64,000 nt of DNA from NCBI GenBank assembly GCA_973895155.1, contig OZ316893.1, positions 25,420,001-25,484,000 of the forward strand. The letters are read 5' to 3'. Of the stretch, positions 1 through 11,651 are shown piece after piece (position 1 is the stretch's first letter; each line of letters opens with the position of its first letter). Origin of the DNA: Marsupella aquatica. Its lineage: Eukaryota; Marchantiophyta. A program made the position numbers and the translations under genes. The notes beneath the pieces are model-generated. The model was not told the origin of the DNA. It searched no databases and saw only the letters and a list, made by a program, of their open reading frames with translations.

Positions 1-480
1 AGAGCAGCAACGCGCGGCAGTGCGGCACCACCACTGCAGCAGCACCGTCGCGGGCAGTCGGGCCGCCCCCCGCTCCGCCCCCTCGGACGCCGTGCCCCTC
101 ACTCCAGACAAGACAAACCGAGGAATGGTGGCACTAGCCTCGGACTGTAGTGTAGTGTAGTGCTGTCTGACCGGCTGACCGCCCTATCTCTCCCCGTACC
201 GTACCTCTGGGACTGACCGTGTACCCCAAAGCTGGCTCCCCGTCCCTACGAACCTATCTCGGAGGACAGGTAGGCTAGGCTAAGCTAGGCTAGCCTACGA
301 TGGGCTAGGCTAGGCTAGGGCTAGGGTCGAGCCTTAGGTACCGTACTGGGATAGGTAGCTAGCTAGGCTGTACCGTAGCGGCGTGGTAGTAGCCTCCAGC
401 AGGGCCCTAAGCTAATAATGCTGCTGGACAGCACAGTACTAATAATAAGTGGCAACAACACACCCCAACAGTAATCATAA
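1..480. other. GC-rich edge region, no gene resolved
   Basis: The first 250 bases are rich in CpG and C-runs, unlike the AT-rich DNA that follows from about 480. This is how a promoter or untranslated leader of a neighbouring gene often looks in plant DNA. I see no convincing reading frame. Short direct repeats such as GTAGTGTAGTGTAGTG near 150 and the GGCTA repeat at 270-326 lie inside it. A gene to the left of the window is a possibility, not something shown here. Confidence 0.3.
270..326. repeat. (GGCTA)n-type microsatellite
   Basis: Imperfect pentanucleotide repeat: TAGGCTAGGCTAAGCTAGG, then again GGGCTAGGCTAGGCTAGGG, with interruptions. Simple-sequence repeat inside the GC-rich edge region. 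Confidence 0.75.
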
Positions 481-3400
481 CAATAATGCACGGGAGCGAG
501 AAACTCCACTCCACTTCATCGTCCACTGAAGAATCTGTTGTGTGTGGAAAGCAGCTGCTGAGCTGATTATTATTTAGATTAGATTATTATTTCATACTAC
601 TGCAATACATTACACTAGTAGAGTGGTAGAGCAGTGGTAGTGGGGGTAGAGCGCTACGAGGGGGGAGAATGATGGGAGGGGAGGGGTTTGGGGCGACTTG
701 TTTTTATTGTAGGCTTGTAGTAGAGGCCTAGGGGGAAATAATGCCACATGGATTGATAAGCTTTGGGGGGTTTTTTACAGTGGTGTTGTGACGAATTATT
801 TTGTTCGGCGACGGCTCGGCAGCGTTTCTCTGGTACGGTGACTGAGTGCGGTCCATTCAACCATGTGCCCTTCCTTACACGCCCTCGTCTGCCATGGGGG
901 GGGAGGGGTTTAGGAAAATATGGAAAATACCGGCTTCTAGAGTAGCGCAGTTGTAGGCACTGTTTGCAAATTATAACCCACTCTTTCACCAGTAAATGAA
1001 ATTTAGAAATTTTCTTGGTGGGTCCCTGAGTGACAAAACTGGCTTTGCAAGGTTATTTTAAAATACTTTTTTGGTGGGTGGCAAGGAGTGACCAGGTTGT
1101 ACTCTCCCCAAATGCTGTTGCAGGTATGTGGGAGGAACGGGGACGGAAAAATGTTGGGGAAGGTAGAGGTGGCCCATGTTTGGGTAGGCTTCAAATGTTT
1201 TTGGAAGGGACAAGCGAAGGCTTTGCTATGCAGTTTGGCCACTTCCTCTTGTAAGTTACTTACTTAATGTCATGGACAGGACTCAATGCTCATCAAAACT
1301 CCCCATCAACAAAGACCACTGATCCAAAAATATATCAATCTGTAATATAGCATGCGTTAAAGTGTGCATGCTCCTACTGGGAGTGTGCTCCTGGATGTAC
1401 ATCAAGTGCCTAGAATGACACTAGTTACCAAGGGACATCCATTAATCCTTGCCTTTCATGGTAGATAAATCTTTGCAATCTGCCGCTCTCACCACTTTGG
1501 CTCCCAGCAAACTGCTTTCGTTGCAGTGAGAGCTTCACTGAGTCCACGGCTTTGTCGGTTCTCCTCGTCCAACTTTACTATGTAGCCAACAACCCTGCTG
1601 CTTTCTGGATTTCCATTTATCTCTTTGTTGTTGCAAATATCTCAAGCATTGGTTTGAGGTGAGTCTCCATAACAATAACTACAGTAGAGCCCCTTGTTGA
1701 CGCCTCAAATGGCAGCTTTATAGTGAACTGAATAGTCTTCCTTGCAGGGTATTGAGTACTTTGAATGCTGTAAGAACCGTTGATTAATCTCCCTCCACCT
1801 TGGCTGCACTTTACTACTGCTCAAAAGGTGTTCTGTGTGCTCAAACTTGTTCTAACAGCCTTTCACATAACCTGTTGCACAAGCCCCAGTGGCTGGCCCT
1901 TTAACTCGTGATTGTTTGAAATAGCAATATAGGATATCAATCTGGATGTGCAAAATGGTTTGTCCCAATGCCACCTCCAGGCTCTCGAAATCTACAGTAA
2001 AAATTTAGAGCACTTAACACACATCTAAATTTATTACCTCCTCAAATTTATTCCTGGTTCGCCAACAGAGGACGAGCATAGTTTTTGGATTGCTGGAGTG
2101 TTGACCGAACTTCATTGACAGAGACTTGGGTTGGAAAACCTCAAGATTTTGGTGTTGATTTCCAAGAATTGGCCAGATGATTGTAGGGTAAACACTATTT
2201 TGGGGATGCCTGGCATTATTTGGTGATGACCTCTTTGCCACCACACCTGATATTCTTGACGCTGTAGAGGGGAAGCCTTGATTGGCTTAATTATTGCATA
2301 TAGTCTTCATACTATTTCGAGAGACAGTCCCTAAACTCATTCAATTATTATTGGTCTCAATGAAAATCTTCCAGCGAAGGACTGGGAAGACAAAACAAAT
2401 AAAAGCTGGCCTCTAGAAATTTGTCATATTCACATCATCTGAGGTCCTACCCCCATCAGATGTGTCTTCATCCTCCCTTTTTGTTGATGAATAAAACTGC
2501 TTTAAAGACTAAAATATAGGAATAATTTTAGGATCTGGGCCTAAAGGAAACACCGTCTGTTTTGGGGCCTAGCTACACGGTAGATCTTGCTTTCCAGAAA
2601 TGTGGACATCACACAAAAGATAACATTAAGAACTCAGGATAAGTCAGGTCCTATTATTACTCTCAACTTGCATATGTCAAAACAGAGCACATGGTGGTAT
2701 TCTCAAATCCCTTGTCCACTTGTTCCACACCTTTCCTCTGCGGGTTTGTAAGATGAGAGAAAACACAATTTTTGCTAGGGTTTAGGGCCTTCCTAGTGAG
2801 GCAAATCCAATAGCTAGCGAGTTACAATTGGAATTTACGGAGTTACGTGTGGGCCCCAGAGACTCAGCGAGGTAGTTGGCTACCCTCTGGCTTTTGATTT
2901 CTAGAGCATTCGTAGGACTCCAGATGATTAGTGCTCCCACTGGCCAAAAAAGGGTACCCAAATTGGGGTTTCTGAGAAATCTTAACAAAAATGAAATCAT
3001 GTGGAACCAAGTTATGCTCTCGAGGGACTAAATTTACTAGCGAAGTGTTAGATATTTAGCATTTTCCTAATATGAGAAGAATGTATGGTACTGATGCCCC
3101 CCTTCACCCTTTGGACAGTACAGAGTACATAATTATGCATTTGTACTCCCTACTATACATTACATCCGCTAATTCAGGTAGGCCAGCTACAAGTAGCCTA
3201 TTTGGATTTTTTCCCCTTAAGACAGGAATTCGAAAATGATTGCTCAGCTCCTGAGATGTGTTTCAGCAGTTGAACTAGTTCTCTTTTTTCCTTTTTTGTC
3301 TCGAACACAATTCTTATTAAACAATAACAGGGGTCTCAAAGTGGGTCGGGCCAAAGATCAACTTGTTCTCTGCAGGGAGAGTGCCTGGTCTGAATTAAGG

Positions 3401-6400
3401 GTGACCATCTTGCATCCACTTTTATGGGGCTACTTTGCCTCTAGTTCCCTACAGTACTTGAGCCCATTTAGAGGTGGGATACTGGGCTTTCCAGGAAATT
3501 TGTCCCTTTCGATATTGTTACTCTACTAACAGCAAGATGTGTTTTCAAGTTTTCGATGAAGACACCACAGTGAAACACATCCTTTCCTGCAGTGGGTGGG
3601 TATCGGGCGTGCCAGAGTTAGCATGTCCCTTGAGAAGAGGGCAGTAGGGATCATTGGCACATTGTAATACTGTGCTGATTGCACTTGACTCATGGTGAGA
3701 TCATCTGGTGAAGCACAACCGATCAAGCAACATGGTCTGGATTTGAGCATGCTCGAAGTTTGTGGGGGACATTTGAGGAGGACAGAATCTGAGAAGATTG
3801 TCTGGATTACACTATAGCTTCTATATAATTGCTTTTCAGGTGTTCGTTTGTTTCATTGAATCATTTTCATTGTTATTAATTTCCTGCTCAAGTGAACAGC
3901 ATCCTGATCCAGCATTGCTCCAAGCACTACCTCACTTATCATCCCTCCATTTCCCGCCAATGAAACGTAGGAATTATTTTTTGCAGATTTCTCATAAAAT
4001 ATCAACTCAATTTTTTCTAGCTAGTCAAATATCTCATCGAGAAGTATGTTTTGAGTCATAGATTGACCCCTACGATGAACAGATGAGATGACCAAGAGGG
4101 CCAAAAAATCAAAAATACCCCAGAACAGTCCATATATATGATTGAATGTAGAGTATGGACAATGAGAGGTGCAGGTAGCCGTAGTTGAAATTCAGGCAGC
4201 TGTGATTTTAACCACCACTCTCCACCAGGTTAGGGGGGAACAAAATAGGGCTTTTTTTTTACCTGTTTTGAGCCCATTTTTTAAATTTATTGTAGTAACC
4301 TAGATCCACCAGGTTTTGCGTTTGGGGACAGTGGCGCTTTAAGGGAAACCTCAAACCATCCATGCAATTGGCTTGAGGAGAAAACCTAATGTTTGAATTT
4401 TGTTTATTAGTTCCTACCAACTTCAAAGCACCTCAGGGACATACAGCATTGATTGAACCGAGACTGGTTGGCACAAAATCAGGTGTGTTATTCAGTGAGA
4501 CAAAGCCTAGTCTACTGGACAGTTGGAGATGAGTTGGATAGAATGTGTTTTCACAGGTTCTAAATGAATGCGTGCAATCATTATGATAAGTCCACAAAAT
4601 CTGCCTGGTTTTCTAAGGATCCTATTCAGTTTTCCTCGAAAATAAGTATATCTTAGTCCTTGTTTGGAACCTAGATTGGAAGGCACTTTGTTGTTGCATG
4701 CAAACCTTTTTTCAATCCAGCTTCTTAGGGACACTGAAGCTGAAATGAAGTGACATGACGTGAAGTGAGGTAAAGCAGGTCTTGTGTGTGATCTTATCAT
4801 TGTGAAGGAAGCTGGAGAGCATGCATAAAATTTTGTGAAAAAAGGTTTATATATATATATATAAGAATGATGTAGAAGAGATTGATTGAAAAACTACAAG
4901 GACTGAATGAAAGCAATATCATATCATAACAAATGAATGAATATAAGCAAAGAAGGCATTGACTCTTGCAATAATTCTTTTTGGTCAATAAAACTTGATT
5001 GAAGTACAAGAACCAGATTGAGAAAAGTAATTATCAAGTACAATAGTTTATCATGTAGTGTAGATGTACCGAGTTTGGAAAACCTTAAAGTGAAAAGTAA
5101 CATGATGGATAGTTTTTAATTTTCTTTAATTTTTTATGACGGATAGTGTTAATTGAGTGTATAAACGAGAGAATCATACCTGGCTACAGGTACGTTTATC
5201 ATTTAATTTTATGAATTTAGTGTGTGTGTACTTCCTTTGTGTAACAACGTGACAATGTGCCCAATTGCACACTTCCCACATATGGATACTTATATTGGTT
5301 TGCAGGAAAGTTACTCATATATTTTCCATTATCGAGGAGAAAATATGGGCATTGTTTTTGGGGGACTATGGTAGGTGGCCCCAGCAGTGCCTCCTCCATT
5401 GCTGTACATGATGGAGTACCCCTGGTTGGACATAGGAGAGTTTTATCAAACTCTACTCAATTGAAGTACACTGATGCCCTCTTAACACTATCTTCAGAAA
5501 AGCTATGGGTGGGACACACTTTGACAGAGCAGTATACAAACGCCCTCTTAACATTTTGAAAATTAAAAACCCTCAGGACCGAAACCACTGTTACAAAACA
5601 CTCAGGTGGGCAAATGGGAGGTATGCTTAGGGTTTAGTGAGAGGGGCATCAGACACATCCAGTGTGCACCATTTAGTTTTCCAAGATTAGAGAAGTAGCA
5701 TTGGACTTAGTGACCAGGGTCTAAAAGGAGCAACTAAGGTGACAAACTTAGTCCACAAAACCTCATTTTTGGCCCTTTGTGTTTACTAATGCCCTGTGGG
5801 CTATAATGCCCTTGTAACAGGGCCTTAATACACTTGAAGGCCTAGGAAGAGATTTCTATTTCTATTATTTTTTGTAACAGCACTGGTGAAGTTTCATAAT
5901 GCCCCTTTCCAAATCTGGACTGTGCATTCTTCCCTATCAAGCACCAAAAATTGCAAAGACAAAAATCAGCAGTCTTCTCCATAAAGCACAGAGAAAAATC
6001 ACGAAAAGAGCATAGCTAATCACCAGTCCAAATCTTGGGGAACAGTTTGTCAACAATTGGCCAATAAAAACAGCACTGCATGGAAGGGTTATCCCCAGGC
6101 TCCATTAATACTGCAAGTCTCGATGTTGTCAAATGTTCTGACTAGTCGCAAGCATCCCAAAATTCCTGACAAAGCTTAGTGCATAGGATCGTAACCAGTC
6201 CAACGTTTATGGCTCTTCGTATCGAAGGACTTTACTGCCCACCATCCTCATCAGAGCTAAGTCATGATTAATGTACGTTACTTCTTGGGTTCAGTCTGTA
6301 GGTATCCGAGAGCCCACGTCACAGGATTCACAGGAATCGGGAGCCAATTGGATCCAACAAATTTTATCGTGGCGATCATGTCAAGTTCTGCAATATCAAG

Positions 6401-7300
6401 GAGAGACTGTAGCCACAGTTTCATGAAAAGAAAGAAGATGGCTGGTTGGTCCATCAAGATATATCGATGAAGTTTGGGGAGATTGTCTGATGATTACATG
6501 ACGAGAAGGTCCAAAGTCCAAAAGCCTTGGGCAAAGAGGACGACCAGGACGATTGCATCACAAACTGACGTCAGACAGGACAGTAGCAGTAGTTTACGAA
6601 GTCTCAAATTAATCTGAATGCGTAGAATCGCAACCAGACTCAAGAGATCGTTTTGAACTTGATTTTGGAGAAGACGTTCCTCATCAGATAACATTCAGAA
6701 TGGTACTAAAATGAAGACAACTTTATCTTCGTTCAGAAACTATAATGCTGAGCAAGCTTGGAGTGTGGAGTTTGCCCGTAATGTAAAGTTAATCATGTCT
6801 TCTGAGAGTGCCAACTCGCATTGTTAAGACTGACGCAGAATCGTCTTTAGACTGTACCATATTGACAAGGTCTACACTATAGACTGTGGAAGGATTCAGA
6901 GACCAGGAGTTCACTTTGACCAATGTTGTTGAAGTGGGAGGGGTACAATTTGACTGATTTCTTAGTGATGGCAAATCTCATCCAATGTCTGTACGACGAA
7001 GTGCGCCCAGAGGACTGTGAAATCTACTCTGTCAATGGAAGAGTCGCTCATGGAACTAAAGCGACACACGCAGTGGAATTAGGTGACAACCTTTCCCATC
7101 AAAATAATTAGATAAAATAGGTGACATAAGTCAATTGACCCATCATGACTAGTTTGACGCAACAAGATAATTTCAATTAGAGTTCTTGAAGGCTCCCAGT
7201 TTTCCCAAGAAAACAAAACTACGTCAATTGGGACACATGTTTGAACAGTAGAAGCGTTTAATCTTCAGACTTTTACAGCGAAAGCAAGATAGAGAAATAT
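481..7300. other. intergenic, no gene supported
   Basis: AT-rich sequence without a reading frame that looks protein-like; open frames are under 111 codons and share no recognisable motif. It contains a short TA-dinucleotide run near 4848-4863 and near-repeats around 5460-5560, where a phrase ending CCCTCTTAACA occurs twice. From about 6.1 kb the CpG content rises, continuing into the region 3' of the kinase gene. Decayed transposon DNA is the likeliest content, but I cannot assign a family. Confidence 0.5.
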
Positions 7301-7335
7301 GAAGGTTTTCTGGCCCCAATGTTTTTTTTAAGTTG

Positions 7336-7390
7336 GACGTGTCTGCTCTCGCAGACACGTCAAATAGATCTGTATGTTGATCTATTTGAC
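7336..7390. repeat. two overlapping perfect hairpins
   Basis: GACGTGTCTGC at 7336-7346 pairs with GCAGACACGTC at 7351-7361 around a TCTC loop. GTCAAATAGATC at 7359-7370 pairs with GATCTATTTGAC at 7379-7390 around an 8-base loop. The two stems share the bases GTC. Both arms are perfect on inspection. The function is unknown, and no gene is close by. Confidence 0.85.
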
Positions 7391-10300
7391 TATTAATTAT
7401 CTAACGATTGGGGGCAGTCTGTTGGGGGTATCAAGCTACTCAAACAAGAGATGGTGAGTACTCTTTTCACTCAGTGACTGCTGTTTCGGGAGCTGCATCC
7501 AGATTGGTGCTATATCCTATTCTTTTGAGTTTACGTTACTCCTTGACAGATTTTTAAAAAATATCAACTTGAGGAGCCAGACGACGAGTAGCTAAGCACT
7601 ATACATTTAACAATTCCATTCACCTTCTAGCGTAATGTCAACAATTGAGAGTAAAGTCGAAAACCCTTGGACAATGTAGTGAGTACCTTACTCTTGTTAA
7701 AGAGATGTGTCATAACCCAAGTGCATTTTTTGGAAAGAATTCTAAAATGCCATTGGGAGAACTTTGGACTCTCCTTCTAGACTACTTCTTAAGCTGGACT
7801 ATCAGTATATTACCAGAAAACGAGAGAAAAGAGTTGGGGTTGGAGGTGAATAATTCAGGGCCAGAATTTTCAAGCAGTTAGTTAAGACTCGGGGAAGAAC
7901 CACTCATAACTCGAGCATTGTTCTCGATAACAAGGACCCGATGAATTTAAGACGAATTTGAGGGTAAGGGCCGAATGTATATCTGTAAGGAGTCTCTGGA
8001 GCAGAATGATGCAGATTATAAGTGACTCTAAATTCTCACGCGACATTGATATCTTATTTATTAATGCTTTGTGACATGATTCCAACCAGTTTCAATTCAG
8101 CACCAATTTTGGTCGACATGGATTGGCTTCCAATCGAAGTGTTGCCTGCTGCTCAAAATTAATCTACTATCCACAAACTTGAGTCGAAAGCAGATTGAAA
8201 AAGTTACAAAAGAAAGGCAGAGCCGATCATTTTATCAAACAAGGAAAACAGTGAAGTCCTGATTGGAATTTGGAACAGAAAACTAAACTTCCCTACTGCT
8301 TTGTGCAATTCAGCACACGGCAGGGAAGATGAAACGAGGTTTTTCAATGTGCAGAATTGTAAACCGACCTTTACTCCTCTCCAATGCCGACAATAAATTC
8401 CTATGAATCACAACCAGACATTGGGTTTGACACCGGAGTTTTCAGCACAACTGTCAGACAGATGGGATGACATTTTATCTTCTGTACGAAATTGAGACTG
8501 GTTACCTGGCGAAACATGACGAAAGACATGGCACAGACTTAAGTGATAATCACGTTGGCCCTTGAATAGTAGACGATAAGAGTTTTGCAAGATTCAAGTT
8601 CCCTGTTGAGGTTTGTGGTGGAGACTGCATACTATTCCATGCAAGGTCTATTCGTGAGGCACATCCTCATCATCCATGAGAAGTTTGGACATGACGACTG
8701 TGCTTAGCTCGCTTACAATAGAATTTAGATGATTTCCGCAGGACATACATAGTTATTTATTGATCTGCAAAAGATTGGAATCGCATCCTTCCATGGACTG
8801 ATTCTAATCACCATCAGCAAACTCAATCAGCGAGAACTGGTGAGACTGGGGACCTCCACTACAAACCGCGGTTAGTAACATGCTGTGTAAAAATAATTAA
8901 TTGGAACTGCACTCACACGTTTTGTGAACACAATCAATCCTCACAAGCACCAAATAAGCTTAAATCAGTTGGTTTGAAATAGGTGAAGGGACGACAGGCA
9001 ACTTTTAGACTTCAAGAACGGCCTGCCTTAGAGTGAGCACTGCAATTGAGTGTAGCTTGAATTCCTGGTGTTTCAGCAACAGTATCGAGATTAACCAGAA
9101 TAGATGCTTCTCAAACTTCAATGCGCCACACTAACGAAACAAGAAGAAGTATGAAGAGTGAGAATAGCTGGTTTGGGAGAGCAATCCTAAAATGTAAAAT
9201 GGGCTGTCTTGTTTAGGCCTTGAGTTGGGTTCCACCTACTGTACATGAAGAACATAGACTGTGCTGCATCCACGCCGCGGGTGCACAGCAATCAATTGGA
9301 CGCCGCTTGACATGCCCAAGGACCATCTTTCCCAAGAGTGCACACTAATTTCGATCGAAATGAAAGTGTTCATTAATATAAAAGAGGGAGGCAGTTTGTG
9401 CGATTGTAGTCAAGATGGTTTGATCCTGAACTTTAGAGCATACGGAACTACAGCAGGTGAAAATTTCATCGAGATGTTTTCATCTTCAGACTCAGGAGTA
9501 AATGGAAACATTACTTAATTACTGTTGAAAGGAAGGCAGAAGGGGAAGATTTAATTGACATGCTCTCATCTCGGACTTCGGAGCAAATGGAGTTCGGTAA
9601 ACGGAAGAAATACGGAAAGCAGCAGGCGGACAATAAATCAACATGTTCTCGAATCAGACGTCGCACTAATTTGAAGAAATGCTTGGGGCGTGAAGAGTTG
9701 AGTCAAGATGTTCTGTTCTCCACTTCGGGGTGAATGGAAGTAATACTTGACGTTGAGGGAAAAAAGGAGCATGTGAAGATTCAAGCGAGACGGACGTCGT
9801 AGTAAATGCCAGAAATACTTGACGTTGAGAGAAAACGAGCAGGTGAAAACTTAATCAAGACGGGACTTCGTAGTAGGCGGAAGTGACGCTTAAATACTTG
9901 GAACATGTTGGGAGGGAAAGCAAAATAATTAACACTGTTGAGGAAAGCAAGCTTAGTGTTCTCATCTTATTACTCTCCCGTGTACAGTATACAGGGAATC
10001 CAGTACCGACTGTTCCAACATATACCACTCACCCAACACCTGGAATATCTGCAGGCTAAGTTGTCCCATCGATCCTGCCATGAAGTGTAGCAAAACGCAC
10101 ATGGCCGCGGCAGGCGAGCGGCAACGACCTGCTCTGTCAGACGCAAGACGGCAAAATTCTCACAAAAGTGACAGGACGGCACCAACTCCTGATGTTTGGT
10201 GAAAATCTAAATCGGCCGAAGTGACAGGTATGAGCGCCTATCGGTTTCAACAGTCCCCATCAGGGACTGTGGTGCGAAACTGCAGCTGGAGTAACTAATT

Positions 10301-11651
10301 AGAAAAGAATCTGAAGGGGACAGATAGGACACGTCAGAGCGAGTCCTGCAACCATCCCCGGGGCTGATTTTACTTCTACAACAGAAACTGCATAACGCTC
10401 AGCTGGCAACATAAAGAATCAGAATGAAGAAAAGTTTCACTTCGAGAATAAATCGTTGGGAGCCTAAAGTGACATCCAGACACCGCTCTGGAATACCCAT
10501 TAAACAACGGATGGCCACAGCTATCTGAAGCTGTGTACAATAATCCGGGAGAAAAGAATTGAAATAATAATCCATCCGAGACAAATGATTAACTTTACCC
10601 ACACATTCTGGAGTGCAGGACAGGTTGAAATCATGGCAGCGGCATCTTTGAGGCCCACAGGTAGGCACACATGCGATTTCATAGATAGGATTTTACAAAG
10701 CCGAAGCCGAAGTGATTGATTCCAGGGCCCAAGTCACTAGGGTGAGAAAATAACTAGACCAAAGCTTCCCATTCACGGGCTAGGCGAACAACAACCACTC
10801 TGCATTGAGAAACAAACTTCGCCTACCAAAAATGCTCGGATTGGATTCGATTGGAGTGGAAGTGCATGCGAAGTACTAGACTCGCATCTACAATGCCAAA
10901 ACTTGTGAGGAGGGCCACACAGCAGCCTCACACTTAATAGAGTATCTCAAGAGAGGAAGCCACATAGCTGCAAGGGGTAGCATCTCAAGCCAAAGATTAC
11001 ACACGGGGATGAGGCTGAGACAGATGGAATCGGCCTAGCTCGAACTACCCCCAAACGAGGCAGGCGTCGACACTGACATGAGTGTACGTTCCTCCAAGGA
11101 GTTCCTCCGCCATCGCACAGGGTCCAACTGTATATGTTGGTAATCACGTCCCTTATTTGCAATAGTAGGAAAATAATCAGCTCTGAAAATCACTAGTAAT
11201 TAAATTGTGAGAAGTTCACTCTACACGGCCTCTTAGGCACACTATGATATGATACACATGTTGAACTCCAATGATAATATCTTCTTGCAGACCTTCACAA
11301 CAACCTCTCATTTCAGTGTGACATCGAAACACCTGTACGCGGCCGAATCCATTCCACTCCCTCCACTGGCCAGGCTGCCCTGGACTTCCAACACCCTTAA
11401 TGGCGTGCAGTCACAATTGATCATTTACTGCAGGGCGGTCGGTCGGTCGGTTGCCGATCATCGGGAAGCTTGCACTCAGCCAAGTCTCTTGAGCGTAAGC
11501 CACGATATGGGTACCAGAAAATGTAGAAAACAAGGGGCAAATACGAAGGCACGAACGATATCGTACATGTGATCAGAGCAGAAGCCGGAAGTAATGTAAA
11601 AAGGTCTGGTCCGACCGCCGGTTGATTTGTATTGACGGCTTCTTGGTAGAG
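7391..11651. other. intergenic, 3' of the kinase gene, no gene supported
   Basis: Apart from the tandem array at 9455-9915 I find no gene. Open frames are short and without recognisable motifs. CpG dinucleotides are retained here, in contrast to 20-29 kb. The last few hundred bases before 11,652 would include the 3' untranslated region of the minus-strand kinase. Confidence 0.45.
9455..9915. repeat. degenerate tandem repeat, unit about 80-100 bp
   Basis: A phrase of the form GCAGGTGAAAA-TTAATC-AGA, then (GA/TC)TTCG-AGTA-ATG, then AAATACTTGACGTTGAGAGAAAA, recurs about five times with substitutions and indels. Clear examples are near 9455, 9540, 9700, 9770 and 9835. No frame runs through the copies. 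It reads as an old minisatellite or an internal repeat of a decayed element. Confidence 0.6.
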
